The notes: generated from the letters alone by a model not told the origin. A DNA stretch of 64,000 nucleotides from Aedoeadaptatus coxii (GCF_903819215.1 NZ_CAIJCT010000010.1), one strand, 5' to 3'. Positions 33,169-42,314 are shown, numbered from the stretch's first letter. Made by a program: numbers and translations.

Positions 33169-34052
33169 TGCGTCTTAAAGGAAGAATTACTAAATTACTC
33201 GGCGGATATTATTACGTCGCCGGGGAAGATGGCGAATATTACGAGACGAGAGCGAGGGGAATTTTTCGTCACTTGGGGCAAAAGCCCGTAGTTGGCGATT
33301 ACGTAGAAATTATGGTAGATGAGGGACACCACCTTCATTCTGTAGAAAAGATTTTGGAGCGGACCAATAGTATATTGCGTCCGCCCATTTCCAATGTGGA
33401 TCAAATATTTCTTTTTATACCTACTGCCAATCCGAACTATAATCTGCTTCTCGTCGATAAAATGCTAGCCTATTATGAATCGAAAAACGTGGACGTCGTT
33501 CCCATCGTTTCTAAATTTGACATCAATCCCGAAGAAGCGGGCAAGCTTATTGCACTTTACGAATCTGCCGGATACAAAGTGCAAAGGTTATCGAAATTTA
33601 ACGAGGATACAGTAAGTTCCATCAAAAAACTGTTACCTGGAAAGACCACGGCTTTAAGTGGCGTTTCCGGCTCCGGTAAATCTACCTTTTTAAATCATGT
33701 ATTAGGCATAAACTTGGAGACGGGAACGGTAAGCGAAAAAACCAATCGCGGTAAACATACGACCCGTCATACTGAAATTTTTAAAGGTGAAGAGGGAATG
33801 TATCTTTTCGATACGCCGGGCTTTTCCAGCATGGAAATATCCGAAATCCAATCCCAAGATTTGGACAAATATTACAGGGATTTTCACGATTATTTAGGCG
33901 AGTGTAAATTTATGGACTGTACCCATCGTAAAGAACCTGGTTGCAGAATTTTAAAAGCATTTGAAGACGGTGATATACAACCGACACGGTACGAAAATTA
34001 TTTGAAAATATATGAGGAGTTATCAGAAAAGGAGAATTCCAAATGGCGTTAG
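33168..34052 (+). CDS. rsgA: Ribosome small subunit-dependent GTPase A
   Basis: Circularly permuted GTPase that checks late 30S maturation, 294 residues. An N-terminal OB fold (about 1-65) is followed by the G4 motif SKFD, then G1 GVSGSGKST, G2-region GKHTTRHTE and G3 DTPGFSS, the permuted order that defines the family. The C-terminal zinc knuckle has CKFMDCTHRKEPGC. The start overlaps the prkC stop (TAATG); the end overlaps rpe by 10 bases. Confidence 0.96.
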   Translation: MRLKGRITKLLGGYYYVAGEDGEYYETRARGIFRHLGQKPVVGDYVEIMVDEGHHLHSVEKILERTNSILRPPISNVDQIFLFIPTANPNYNLLLVDKMLAYYESKNVDVVPIVSKFDINPEEAGKLIALYESAGYKVQRLSKFNEDTVSSIKKLLPGKTTALSGVSGSGKSTFLNHVLGINLETGTVSEKTNRGKHTTRHTEIFKGEEGMYLFDTPGFSSMEISEIQSQDLDKYYRDFHDYLGECKFMDCTHRKEPGCRILKAFEDGDIQPTRYENYLKIYEELSEKENSKWR

Positions 34053-34684
34053 TAGCCCCCTCTATTTTATCTGCCGATTTTTCAAAATTGGGCGAAGAAA
34101 TAAAATGCTTAGATCGAGAAAAGGTTGATTTTATTCACATCGATGTAATGGATGGCCATTACGTACCTAACTTAACCTTCGGTCCGCCGGTGATAAAATC
34201 GATTCGTTCTTACACGGACATCCCCTTTGATGTCCATCTTATGATCGAGCATCCTGAGCGCAGTTTACAGGATTATATCGATGCGGGTGCTGACCGTATT
34301 ACTTGCCATTTGGATGCGACAAGGCATTTGGAACGATTCGTGCAACAAGTTAAATCCGCCGACTTAAAGGCAGGGGTAAGCCTTTGTCCTCACGAATCGC
34401 CGGAAGCCTTACGTTATGTTCTCGATGATTTGGACTTGATCCTTTTAATGAGCGTCAATCCCGGATTTGGAGGTCAGTCTTTTATTGAATCCACCGTTCA
34501 AAAAGCGCGTGATTTGCGAAAATTATTAGCAGGCCGTCACTGCGAGATAATGGTGGACGGCGGAATTAATTTAGAAACCGGTAAACGCATGGTGGATGCC
34601 GGATGCGATAGTTTGGTGGCGGGATCTTTTATCTTTAAGCATGAGGATCCGTCGGAAGCCATTCGCGGTCTTAAAGCTCTATGA
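34043..34684 (+). CDS. rpe: Ribulose-phosphate 3-epimerase
   Basis: Interconverts ribulose-5-phosphate and xylulose-5-phosphate in the pentose phosphate pathway; TIM barrel of 213 residues. APSILSADFSKLGEEI, the metal-binding HIDVMDGHYVPNLTFGP, HLMIEHPE, LMSVNPGFGGQSFI and MVDGGIN are the family blocks in order. AAGGAGAA stands before the ATG. Its place between rsgA and thiN is conserved in Firmicutes. Confidence 0.96.
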   Translation: MALVAPSILSADFSKLGEEIKCLDREKVDFIHIDVMDGHYVPNLTFGPPVIKSIRSYTDIPFDVHLMIEHPERSLQDYIDAGADRITCHLDATRHLERFVQQVKSADLKAGVSLCPHESPEALRYVLDDLDLILLMSVNPGFGGQSFIESTVQKARDLRKLLAGRHCEIMVDGGINLETGKRMVDAGCDSLVAGSFIFKHEDPSEAIRGLKAL

Positions 34685-35316
34685 AAAGAGGGCTTATCGT
34701 AACGGGAGGGAATAAACCTTCTCGCGAATTACTCTTTCGTGAAATCCATTGGGCCGATTTAATCATTTGTGCCGACAGCGGCTTTGATTCTATGGCTGAT
34801 CATCGAGATAAAATCGTACTCGTTATCGGCGATTTTGACAGTACCCATCGTAGAGAAGCTCTGGAGAAACTTGACGTTCCCGTAGAAGTTCTTTCCCCAA
34901 TGAAAGACGAGACCGACACTGAGATGGCCTTTTTACGAATGCTGAAATATGAGCTCGATGAAATTCATTTGCTTGGAGGCATGGGTAGCCGATGGGATCA
35001 TAGTTTGGCGACAGTGCTTTCATTGGAAGCCTATCTGAATCGTTGTAAGCGCATTAGGATGATCGACGAGCAGAACGAGCTTCAAATGGTTTTGCCGGGG
35101 ACCTATTCGGTAGAAAAAGGAGACTATCACTACTTTAGTGTCATTCCTATTAGTGATTCTGTGGTTTTTTCCACTCACGGCTTTAAGTACGAAGTGAGTA
35201 AATTGGAAATACTTCGCAAAAAAACGCGAGGTGTCAGCAACGAAATCACAGAACAAAACGCCTTCATAACCCTTCATAAGGGGACTGCTTTATTTATAAA
35301 ATCAAAAGATGCATAA
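34681..35316 (+). CDS. thiN: Thiamine pyrophosphokinase
   Basis: Makes thiamine diphosphate from thiamine and ATP, 211 residues. The N-terminal catalytic part has ADSGFDSM, VIGDFDS and the acidic DETDTEMA motif, followed by LLGGMGSRWDHSLATV. The C-terminal beta sandwich binds thiamine. The start overlaps the rpe stop by 4 bases (ATGA) with no good ribosome site, so re-initiation after rpe is likely. It is the last gene of the long rightward run starting at yicC. Confidence 0.93.
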   Translation: MKRGLIVTGGNKPSRELLFREIHWADLIICADSGFDSMADHRDKIVLVIGDFDSTHRREALEKLDVPVEVLSPMKDETDTEMAFLRMLKYELDEIHLLGGMGSRWDHSLATVLSLEAYLNRCKRIRMIDEQNELQMVLPGTYSVEKGDYHYFSVIPISDSVVFSTHGFKYEVSKLEILRKKTRGVSNEITEQNAFITLHKGTALFIKSKDA

Positions 35317-35317
35317 T

Positions 35318-35354
35318 AAAAAGCCTTTGGTCGCAAGTGGCCAAAGGCTTTTAC
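35318..35354 (+). terminator. Bidirectional terminator between thiN and the dehydrogenase
   Basis: AAAAGCCTTTGG (35319-35330) pairs perfectly with CCAAAGGCTTTT (35341-35352) around a 10-base loop. T tracts exist in both directions, so it probably ends both converging genes. Confidence 0.85.
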
Positions 35355-35367
35355 TATATGAAATAAT

Positions 35368-36318
35368 TTAATTTACTTGATTTCGAGGCTTTACACCTTT
35401 TAGGAAATCTTCAAGATTATCGACACAGGCATTTCCCATTTCAAGACGCGCTTCGAAAGTGGCGTTTCCTAAGTGAGGAGCCAGGGTTACATTTGAAAGA
35501 GTTAATAAGTCGGCTGTCACTTTCGGTTCAAACTCGTACACATCGAGAGCTGCACCGGCGATTTCTCCGGATTTAAGTGCATCGGCTAGAGCCTGTTCGT
35601 CGATTAGAGGCCCTCTCGCTGCATTAATAAAGGTAGCAGTCGGTTTCATAGCCTTAAATGCATGTTCATCAAATAGATGATGCAATTCGGGAACAAAAGC
35701 GGAGTGAAGACTGATGAAGTCCGATTCTCTTAAAAGTTGTTCGAAAGACACATAACGTGCACCTAAGGATTCAATGTCATCTTTTCGGTTTCTCGAATGG
35801 TAAATAACATTCATGTCAAAGGCGAGGGCACGTTTTGCCAAGTTCTTGCCGATATTGCCCATGCCGAAAATGCCGAGCGTTTTTCCCTTTAATTGTTGTC
35901 CGAGGAAATACGTCGGCCGCCATCCCTTAAAGCCGCCTTCTCGCAAATCCTTATCGCCGTTAACAAGTTTGCGCGCTTGAGCGAGCATGAGGGCGAAGGT
36001 AAGTTCTGCAGTGGAAACGGCGGAAGAGGGGGCAGGGGCATTGCAAACGACGATGCCTTTACTACGCGCATAGGCGATGTCAATGTTGTCGAAGCCGGCA
36101 CCGTAATTAAGTATAATTTTTAAATCGCCGGCACCGTCGATTACGTCGGCGTCTATTTTATCCGACAAAGGACATATAAGAGCATCCGCTCCCTGTAAGC
36201 CTTTAATAAGTTCATCTTTTGTCAGTGGAATATTACTGTCGTTATAATCATAATCGACATCAGTAAATCGTTTAATGATTTCATCGGGTACTCTGCTTGA
36301 AATAAAAAGTTTCATCAT
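35368..36318 (-). CDS. D-isomer-specific 2-hydroxyacid dehydrogenase
   Basis: NAD(P)-dependent dehydrogenase of the glyoxylate/hydroxypyruvate reductase-like group, 316 residues. The coenzyme loop is GIFGMGNIG, and the catalytic triad can be placed: Arg in INAARGP, Glu in DVYEFEP and His in APHLGN. NYGAGFDNID lies in the substrate domain. Exact substrate is uncertain; glyoxylate or hydroxypyruvate is a guess from overall resemblance. ATAGGAG precedes the ATG (a second ATG follows directly). It stands alone between two terminators, facing left against the general direction. Confidence 0.85.
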   Translation of the reverse strand: MMKLFISSRVPDEIIKRFTDVDYDYNDSNIPLTKDELIKGLQGADALICPLSDKIDADVIDGAGDLKIILNYGAGFDNIDIAYARSKGIVVCNAPAPSSAVSTAELTFALMLAQARKLVNGDKDLREGGFKGWRPTYFLGQQLKGKTLGIFGMGNIGKNLAKRALAFDMNVIYHSRNRKDDIESLGARYVSFEQLLRESDFISLHSAFVPELHHLFDEHAFKAMKPTATFINAARGPLIDEQALADALKSGEIAGAALDVYEFEPKVTADLLTLSNVTLAPHLGNATFEARLEMGNACVDNLEDFLKGVKPRNQVN

Positions 36319-36339
36319 GACTCCTATCGATTAATAAAT

Positions 36340-36372
36340 AAAAAAAGCCGATTCCCTGGAATCGACTCATTA
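36340..36372 (-). terminator. Terminator after rpmB
   Basis: On the minus strand GTCGATTCC pairs with GGAATCGGC (with one G-U pair) and runs into seven T. It starts directly after the rpmB stop and separates it from the dehydrogenase gene. Confidence 0.8.
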
Positions 36373-36564
36373 TTAAAGTGCGCGTTCTACCTTACCGGAT
36401 CTAAGGCAACGTGTGCAGACGTAAATTCTCTTAGTGGAACCATTAACAACGGCGCGAACACGTTGAAGGTTCGGGGCCCACGCTCTGTTTCCCCTTTTAT
36501 GGGAGAAGGAAATCGTGTTACCAAATTTCTTTTGCTTTCCGCAAATTTCGCATCTTTTAGCCAT
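36373..36564 (-). CDS. rpmB: 50S ribosomal protein L28
   Basis: Ribosomal protein bL28, 63 residues. AKRCEICGK near the N-terminus and CTRCLRSGKV near the end form two CxxC pairs, the zinc-binding form. FGNTISFSHKRGNRAW is the family core. ATG 36564 has AGGAGGTG upstream; the frame is open 22 codons further but starts in the leader. Own promoter and terminator, divergent from asp23-fakA, a conserved arrangement in Firmicutes. Confidence 0.95.
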   Translation of the reverse strand: MAKRCEICGKQKKFGNTISFSHKRGNRAWAPNLQRVRAVVNGSTKRIYVCTRCLRSGKVERAL

Positions 36565-36601
36565 ATTTACACCTCCTCCGACTCTTTTTCTGACTTCTCG
36601 T

Positions 36602-36630
36602 ATTTTACCACAGTCGATTTTAAATTGCAA
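36602..36630 (-). promoter_or_regulatory. Promoter of rpmB
   Basis: On the minus strand TTGCAA (36625-36630), a 17-base spacer and TAAAAT (36602-36607). The leader to the ATG is about 30 bases. Confidence 0.65.
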
Positions 36631-36661
36631 TTATTCAAAGATGTTTTCTGAAACTTATCTG

Positions 36662-36670
36662 TGATATAAT
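36662..36670 (+). promoter_or_regulatory. Extended -10 promoter of asp23-fakA
   Basis: TGATATAAT is a TGn extended -10 with a perfect TATAAT (36665-36670). The -35 region is weak, as is common with extended -10 promoters. The asp23 ATG is 38 bases downstream. Confidence 0.6.
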
Positions 36671-36707
36671 GGGGTAAACTCCGCAATAATGGAAAGGAGA
36701 CTTACTG

Positions 36708-37061
36708 ATGGAAGTTACGATCCCTACTAGCAAGGGCAATATTACAATAGATAATCAAGTCATCGCCACCATCGCCGGCGTATCGGCAATGGAGAGTTAC
36801 GGTGTCGTCGGAATGGCGTCTAAAAACGCGGCTGACGGTATTTTTCAATTGTTAAAATTTGAAAACTTAACCCGCGGTATTGAGGTCAATACTGAAAACG
36901 AACGGGTTGTCATTTGTTTACACGTTATTATCGAATTCGGAATTCGTATTTCCACGGTCGGTCAAAATATTATCGATCGCGTTCGATTCAATGTGGAATC
37001 TTTAACGGGTCTCGATGTCGATGATATCGAAGTGCTCGTCGAAGGTATACGGATGAACTAG
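36708..37061 (+). CDS. Asp23/Gls24 family envelope stress response protein
   Basis: Small conserved Firmicutes protein, 117 residues, of the Asp23/Gls24 (YloU) family. The first strand reads GNITIDNQVIATIAGVSAMESYGVVGM, followed by RGIEVNTENERVVICLHVIIEFG and a C-terminal ESLTGLDVDDIEVLVEGI. Homologues lie at the membrane, and their role is mostly unexplained. It precedes fakA by 8 bases, the usual order. AAAGGAGA lies before the ATG. Confidence 0.9.
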   Translation: MEVTIPTSKGNITIDNQVIATIAGVSAMESYGVVGMASKNAADGIFQLLKFENLTRGIEVNTENERVVICLHVIIEFGIRISTVGQNIIDRVRFNVESLTGLDVDDIEVLVEGIRMN

Positions 37062-37069
37062 AGGTAACT

Positions 37070-38716
37070 ATGCAATTTATTACAACAGAAGATTTTATTG
37101 AAGCACTCTATAGTGCTTCGAATTATTTAGAACAGAATAAAACCAAAGTCAATGACCTGAATGTTTTTCCCGTACCCGATGGCGATACGGGAACGAATAT
37201 GTCCATGACCATTAAAAGTGCCGTTAAACAGGTAAAGAGTACTTCAGCAAAAGCGATCGATGAGGTCGCGGCTGAAATGAGTCGCGGCGCTTTAATGGGC
37301 GCGCGGGGGAATAGCGGGGTTATTCTCTCCCAATTATTCCGCGGTTTTGCCGAAGGTTTGAAGGGTAAAGAGAAGATCGACACCCAATCCCTTGCCTATG
37401 CAATGAAAAAAGCTTCGGAAATGACCTATCTCGCCGTTATGAAGCCTACGGAAGGCACTATTTTAACCGTCGGACGTGAGAGTGCGGAATTCGCCATGAA
37501 AAATGCGAAAAAATATAAGGACATTCTCGAATTTTTGGAAGCGGTCATTGAACGTGCTAAGGAATCCCTAAGCAATACGCCCAAATTATTGCCCGTGCTT
37601 AAAGAAGCAGGAGTAGTGGACGCCGGCGGTCAAGGTCTCGTTACGATTTTAGAAGGAGCATACCTTGCATTAAAAGGTGAGGCCGTTACCTCAATCGGCG
37701 AGGAAGAGTCGACTGTTTCTAAAGGGGCTCCCGTGCGTTCCGAAATATCTACGGATAATATTAAATTCGGCTATTGCACGGAATTTATCGTCACAACTGA
37801 ATCCGATCACGTCGAAGATTTAAAGGCGAAACTCGTAGAACGGGGTGACAGTCTTCTCGTCGTCGGCGACGATAAAATGATTAAAGTTCACGTTCATACC
37901 AACGATCCCGGCCTAGCACTGCAAAGCGGCTTGGAATTCGGCTTTTTGAAGGATATTAAAATCGATAATATGCGAATTCAACACTCGGAACGCCTCTTTA
38001 GCGCCGACCAAGTGAAGGAAAAACAAGCCGAAGAAAAACATGAAGATGCTTCACCTCTCAAGCCCTATGGTTTTGTATCCATTTGTGCCGGCGAGGGAAT
38101 CGAATCTATCTTTAAAGATGTCGGCGTCGACTATCTCGTAACCGGTGGTCAAACGATGAATCCGAGCACGGAAGATATTTTAGCGGGGATTAACAAGGTT
38201 AATGCGGAGCATATTTTCGTCTTGCCTAATAACAGCAATATATTCTTAGCTGCCGAAGCGGCGGCAGACATTGCGGAAAAAGATGTTACTGTCTTAAAGA
38301 CACGCTCTATTCCGGAAGGTATTACCGCCTGCATTCACTTCATGCCCGATCAATCCGTCAAAGATAACATCGAAGCTATGATGGAGGCGGTTGAAGACCT
38401 TAAGACGGCCCAAGTAACTTACGCCGTGCGCGATACTGAAATGGACGGTATTACGATTAAGAAAGGTGATTTTATCGGCCTTTCCGGTAAGAAAATCGTA
38501 TCCAAAGGTCCCTCTATTGAGGAGACGACCATCGACGTATTGAAATATATGATCGATGAGGACTCCAGCTTTATTTCCCTTTATGCCGGAAGCGATGTGG
38601 ACGATGAAGGCATCGCATCTTTGGAATCTGCATTGGATGAAGCGTATCCGGACCTCGATTACGACGTAATGCGCGGCGATCAGCCGATCTATTATTATTT
38701 AATTTCAGTAGAGTAA
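37070..38716 (+). CDS. fakA: Fatty acid kinase ATP-binding subunit FakA (DAK2/DhaL-type)
   Basis: FakA phosphorylates fatty acids presented by a FakB (DegV-type) carrier; 548 residues. The N-terminal DhaL-like domain (about 1-200) has the metal/ATP-binding PVPDGDTGTNM and RGALMGARGNSGVILSQL blocks, then VDAGGQGLV. The middle and C-terminal domains have KVHVHTNDPG and the FVLPNNSNIFLAA region seen in YloV/FakA. No fakB is in the window. It is co-transcribed with asp23 and followed by a terminator. Confidence 0.9.
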   Translation: MQFITTEDFIEALYSASNYLEQNKTKVNDLNVFPVPDGDTGTNMSMTIKSAVKQVKSTSAKAIDEVAAEMSRGALMGARGNSGVILSQLFRGFAEGLKGKEKIDTQSLAYAMKKASEMTYLAVMKPTEGTILTVGRESAEFAMKNAKKYKDILEFLEAVIERAKESLSNTPKLLPVLKEAGVVDAGGQGLVTILEGAYLALKGEAVTSIGEEESTVSKGAPVRSEISTDNIKFGYCTEFIVTTESDHVEDLKAKLVERGDSLLVVGDDKMIKVHVHTNDPGLALQSGLEFGFLKDIKIDNMRIQHSERLFSADQVKEKQAEEKHEDASPLKPYGFVSICAGEGIESIFKDVGVDYLVTGGQTMNPSTEDILAGINKVNAEHIFVLPNNSNIFLAAEAAADIAEKDVTVLKTRSIPEGITACIHFMPDQSVKDNIEAMMEAVEDLKTAQVTYAVRDTEMDGITIKKGDFIGLSGKKIVSKGPSIEETTIDVLKYMIDEDSSFISLYAGSDVDDEGIASLESALDEAYPDLDYDVMRGDQPIYYYLISVE

Positions 38717-38718
38717 AG

Positions 38719-38740
38719 GGCAGGCGAAAGCCTGCTTTTT
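38719..38740 (+). terminator. Intrinsic terminator after fakA
   Basis: GCAGGC and GCCTGC close on a GAAA tetraloop and are followed by five T. recG begins 14 bases later, so recG transcription depends on read-through or on a promoter inside fakA. Confidence 0.8.
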
Positions 38741-38753
38741 CTTTGGAGGTACT

Positions 38754-40781
38754 ATGTTAGATGCTGCAATAACAAATGTATCAGGTGTAGGACCAAAAAT
38801 AGCGGAGCGGTTAAAGCGATTAAATATTCACACTGTAGAAGATTTAGTATATACATTACCTTATCGATACGAAGATCGTACAGAGCTTCTTGATTTCCAA
38901 CATGCTAATTTCGAGGAACCGAAGATGTACCGCGTCCAAATTCTAGAGAAAGAGAAAGTTCGCTATTTAAAAAAGGGTTTAAAGATGCAAAACTTTAAAA
39001 TAAGCGACGGGATCTCTCAAGCGGAACTTACTTTTTTTAACATGCCTTTTCTCGACAGACAATTGCGCGTGGGAAATTATTACTATGTATATGGTAAGCC
39101 TAAATTTTTTAACAGAAAATTGCAGTTTTCAAGTCCGCAATTGTTTACGGAGAAAGAACGTAAAGAGGCTATGCGCATAACCCCTATATATCCCTTAGTT
39201 GAGGGGATTCAACAAAAGCGTATGCAAAAGTTTATAGGGAAGGCGTTGGCGAATTTCAGCATTCCTTCAATTGTTCCGGACTATTTATTAGCGCGCTACG
39301 GTCTTCTATCCGAGGGGGATGCGCTGAAAAGTATTCACTCTCCGAAAACCATGGAAGAAGCTCACCTCGCCTATCAATCCCTCGTCTTCTCGGAATTTTT
39401 ATGCTTTCAACTTGCTTTAGGCCGCTTTGATGTAAAGCGAGGATCTAAAGGATTTGTTATGAAGGAAGAGGGGCTGAGTGATGCTATTCTCGATAGTTTG
39501 CCATTTGAGCTTACAGTTGGGCAGCAAGAGGCATGGAGGGATATTCAGGAGGACATGGCTTCCGGTGAACGAATGGAAAGACTTGTTCAAGGCGATGTAG
39601 GGAGTGGGAAGACAGTCATTGCATTTCTGGCCATGGCGCGTTGTGTAGCGAGCGGATATCAGGCTATGATGATGGCGCCAACGGAAATCCTCGCCAAACA
39701 ACACTACGATGAAGCCTTTAATCGTTTTATGCCCTTAGGGGTGAAAGTCGAATTATTGACAGGTTCTACGAAACCTGCAAAGCATCGGGAAATTATCGAG
39801 AACTTCAATAATGGTACTTGCGACATTTTAATCGGTACTCACAGCCTTTACAACGAAGATATTCATTCCGAACACTTGGGGCTGACCATTACCGATGAAC
39901 AGCATCGCTTTGGTGTTTTGCAAAGAGAAGCACTTCAGGAAAAACAATCGAAAAGCCATCGATTAATTATGACAGCGACGCCAATTCCGAGAAGCCTCGG
40001 CATCGTAATGTATGGAAACACGTCGATTTCCTCGATTCGTTCCATGCCTAAAGGTCGCAAGGCCGTGGAAACCACTGTGATCGGTGAGGATGATCTTGAA
40101 AAGGCTTACACTTTTATCGAAAACTATTTAAAAAGTGGACAGCAGGCATATATAGTTTGTCCTTTAATCGAAGAAAACCCCGAGCTTTCGTTACATGCCG
40201 CAGAATCTGTATATCAGTATCTATCACAAAAGCGCTTTAAAGAGTACAGTGTCGGCCTACTTCACGGTCAACAATCGACAGAGGAAAAGAACGCAGTAAT
40301 GGAAGATTTTGCGGACAATCGTCACCAAATTCTCGTCGCCACGACAGTTATCGAAGTGGGAGTTAATGTGGTAAACGCCAACCTTCTTTTTGTATTTGAT
40401 GCCGATCGATTCGGCCTTGCCACATTGCACCAATTAAGAGGCCGGGTCGGCCGTGGCGACAGCCAAGCTTACTGCATTTTACATTCGGCAAATCATTCGC
40501 CAAAAACTCAACAACGACTTGCCATTATGGCAGCTTCCAACGACGGATTTTATATTGCGGAAGAAGATATGAAACTTAGAGGCGGTGGCGATTTCTTCGG
40601 TACGCGGCAATCGGGGATGGTAAGTTTCCGCGTAGGTGATCTTTTTGAAAATATGGATATTATGCGTTACGCTAAACTTGAAGCGGAAGCTATTTTGAAG
40701 GGTCACCATTTAAATGTTGAGGAGCAGCCGAATCTATTAAATGGCGTCTTAGCGTACGAAAAACGAACACTCGGTATTTAA
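38754..40781 (+). CDS. recG: ATP-dependent DNA helicase RecG
   Basis: Branch-migrating helicase for fork and recombination intermediates, 675 residues, normal length. The N-terminal wedge (OB fold, about 60-150) is preceded by a short helical segment with GVGPKIAERL. Helicase motifs are GDVGSGKT (Walker A), TDEQHRFG (DExH), TATPIPRSL, and VATTVIEVGVNV followed by QLRGRVGRG. TTGGAGG is the ribosome site. The fakA-recG-rsmD-coaD order is typical for Firmicutes. Confidence 0.96.
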   Translation: MLDAAITNVSGVGPKIAERLKRLNIHTVEDLVYTLPYRYEDRTELLDFQHANFEEPKMYRVQILEKEKVRYLKKGLKMQNFKISDGISQAELTFFNMPFLDRQLRVGNYYYVYGKPKFFNRKLQFSSPQLFTEKERKEAMRITPIYPLVEGIQQKRMQKFIGKALANFSIPSIVPDYLLARYGLLSEGDALKSIHSPKTMEEAHLAYQSLVFSEFLCFQLALGRFDVKRGSKGFVMKEEGLSDAILDSLPFELTVGQQEAWRDIQEDMASGERMERLVQGDVGSGKTVIAFLAMARCVASGYQAMMMAPTEILAKQHYDEAFNRFMPLGVKVELLTGSTKPAKHREIIENFNNGTCDILIGTHSLYNEDIHSEHLGLTITDEQHRFGVLQREALQEKQSKSHRLIMTATPIPRSLGIVMYGNTSISSIRSMPKGRKAVETTVIGEDDLEKAYTFIENYLKSGQQAYIVCPLIEENPELSLHAAESVYQYLSQKRFKEYSVGLLHGQQSTEEKNAVMEDFADNRHQILVATTVIEVGVNVVNANLLFVFDADRFGLATLHQLRGRVGRGDSQAYCILHSANHSPKTQQRLAIMAASNDGFYIAEEDMKLRGGGDFFGTRQSGMVSFRVGDLFENMDIMRYAKLEAEAILKGHHLNVEEQPNLLNGVLAYEKRTLGI

Positions 40782-40793
40782 TGTCGTGATAAA

Positions 40794-40822
40794 TTGTCAA
40801 CGATAGGGGAATATGCTAAAAT
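40794..40822 (+). promoter_or_regulatory. Promoter of rsmD-coaD
   Basis: TTGTCA (40794-40799), a 17-base spacer and TAAAAT (40817-40822), directly after the recG stop and 15 bases before the rsmD ATG. Confidence 0.65.
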
Positions 40823-40837
40823 TTAGGAGAGGATATT

Positions 40838-41392
40838 ATGCGTGTAATTGCAGGCGATGTAAAAGGACGACGGCTTAAAACACCGAAAGACGATCGCGTC
40901 CGTCCGACGGAAGATCGCATCAAGGAAAATATTTTTAATTTACTTTTCGGTCCTTTCTACGGCACGACGGTTTTAGATCTTTTTGCCGGAACGGGGCATA
41001 TGGGAATTGAATTTTTAAGCCGTGGTGCAGATTTTTGTTGGTTTTGCGACAACCATCCCGACAGTTTGCGCCTTATCCATGACAATCTGTCGTTGACAGG
41101 GTACATGAACAAAAGCGAAATCGTAAATGGTTCATTTGAAAAATGTTTAAATTTGGCAAAGGAATGGGACGTACAATTTGACTACGTCTACATTGATCCG
41201 CCATACGATCAAAAGGCCTATTACGATAAAGCGGTGACCATTATTGCTCAAAAAAAACTTCTGTCTACGGGTGGAAGGATTATAATGGAAGCACCTGATC
41301 GTTATGAATTTTCGGAGTATGAGCATTTAACGCTCCTGCGAAAAAAGACATACGGCAAGAAAAATATTTGGATTTATGAAAGTTGTGATTGA
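40838..41392 (+). CDS. rsmD: 16S rRNA (guanine-966 N2)-methyltransferase
   Basis: Methylates G966 of 16S rRNA, 184 residues. RVIAGDVKGRRLKTP and RPTEDRIKENIFNLL open the protein as in all RsmD. The SAM loop is DLFAGTGHMGIEFLSRGA, and the catalytic motif is DPPY (YIDPPYDQ). It leads a three-gene run with coaD (3-base gap) and a coiled-coil protein. Confidence 0.95.
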   Translation: MRVIAGDVKGRRLKTPKDDRVRPTEDRIKENIFNLLFGPFYGTTVLDLFAGTGHMGIEFLSRGADFCWFCDNHPDSLRLIHDNLSLTGYMNKSEIVNGSFEKCLNLAKEWDVQFDYVYIDPPYDQKAYYDKAVTIIAQKKLLSTGGRIIMEAPDRYEFSEYEHLTLLRKKTYGKKNIWIYESCD

Positions 41393-41395
41393 GAA

Positions 41396-41875
41396 GTGAA
41401 GGTTATTTACGCCGGAAGTTTTGATCCGGTCACATATGGTCATCTCGACATTATTTTAAGGGCGCGTAAAGTCTTTGGTGAGGTTATCGTCGCTGTTTTA
41501 AATAATAAAAAAAAGACCGGTTTTTTTACAATTTCTGAGCGTTTGGCACTTCTTGAAAAAGCACTTGAAGGCGAAGAAAACATTGAAATCGACAGCTTTG
41601 AAGGTTTACTCGTCGATTACGCCAATAGGAAGAATATCGGTACAGTCGTGCGCGGCTTGCGCTCCAATTCCGATTTCGAAAATGAATACATGGTCGCCAT
41701 GGCAAATAAAAACTATGGCACCGATCTGGAAACTGTTTTTTTACTTACTACTCAGGAGCATCTATTCATCAGCTCATCCCTCGCGAGGGAAGTGGCGATT
41801 TTTGGCGGTGATACGTCTTTATTTGTTCCGGAGATTGTGGGAAAGGCCATGAAAGAGAAAGTGAGAGAGAGGTAA
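41396..41875 (+). CDS. coaD: Phosphopantetheine adenylyltransferase
   Basis: Fourth step of CoA synthesis, making dephospho-CoA, 159 residues. The nucleotidyltransferase signature is GSFDPVTYGHLDII; RGLRSNSDFENEYMVAMAN and the ISSSLAREVA region complete the family pattern. The start is GTG 41396, three bases after the rsmD stop, with only a weak ribosome site (TTGAGAA). Together with coaBC this window holds most of the route from phosphopantothenate to dephospho-CoA. Confidence 0.95.
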   Translation: MKVIYAGSFDPVTYGHLDIILRARKVFGEVIVAVLNNKKKTGFFTISERLALLEKALEGEENIEIDSFEGLLVDYANRKNIGTVVRGLRSNSDFENEYMVAMANKNYGTDLETVFLLTTQEHLFISSSLAREVAIFGGDTSLFVPEIVGKAMKEKVRER

Positions 41876-41879
41876 AATT

Positions 41880-42314
41880 ATGGAAGTCATGCGTTACATT
41901 GAAGATCTAAAGGATTTATTGGAAGTAAGCTCCACCATCCCCTTAACGGGAAAGACAATGGTAGACAAAGAAGAAGTTACAGAACTTCTCAATCAAATCG
42001 AATCACAATTTCCCAAAGATATGGCGGAAGCACAAAGCATTCGCGATCGTAAAGATGAAATCTTTAACGATGCCAATATGCAAGCCAAACAAATTATTCA
42101 AGCAGCTCATGTAGAAGCTAAGAAATTAATTGACGAAGATGAAATTACATTGGCGGCCCAAGAGCAAGCCAGAGAAATTATGATTCGCGCCGAAACCGAA
42201 AGCGAACAAATTCGTCATTCGGCAAGAGAATATGTCGATGGTCTTCTGGAAAATACGCAAGTACAACTTTCCGAGTTAATTAAAACCATTAACGAAAACA
42301 GAAAAGAACTTTAA
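41880..42314 (+). CDS. Conserved coiled-coil protein, ATPase-subunit-like, function unknown
   Basis: A 144-residue acidic helical protein. After an N-terminal segment (YIEDLKDLLEVSSTIPLTGKTMVDKEE, broken here by a short loop) it is almost entirely coiled coil, with an Ala/Gln/Glu-rich stretch around QAKQIIQAAHVEAKKLI that resembles DivIVA-like or ATP-synthase stator-type helices. Similar small proteins follow coaD in clostridia and are often labelled ATPase, without evidence. No membrane segment or catalytic motif is visible. It is 4 bases after coaD, with AGAGGTAA before the ATG, and ends in a terminator. Confidence 0.7.
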   Translation: MEVMRYIEDLKDLLEVSSTIPLTGKTMVDKEEVTELLNQIESQFPKDMAEAQSIRDRKDEIFNDANMQAKQIIQAAHVEAKKLIDEDEITLAAQEQAREIMIRAETESEQIRHSAREYVDGLLENTQVQLSELIKTINENRKEL

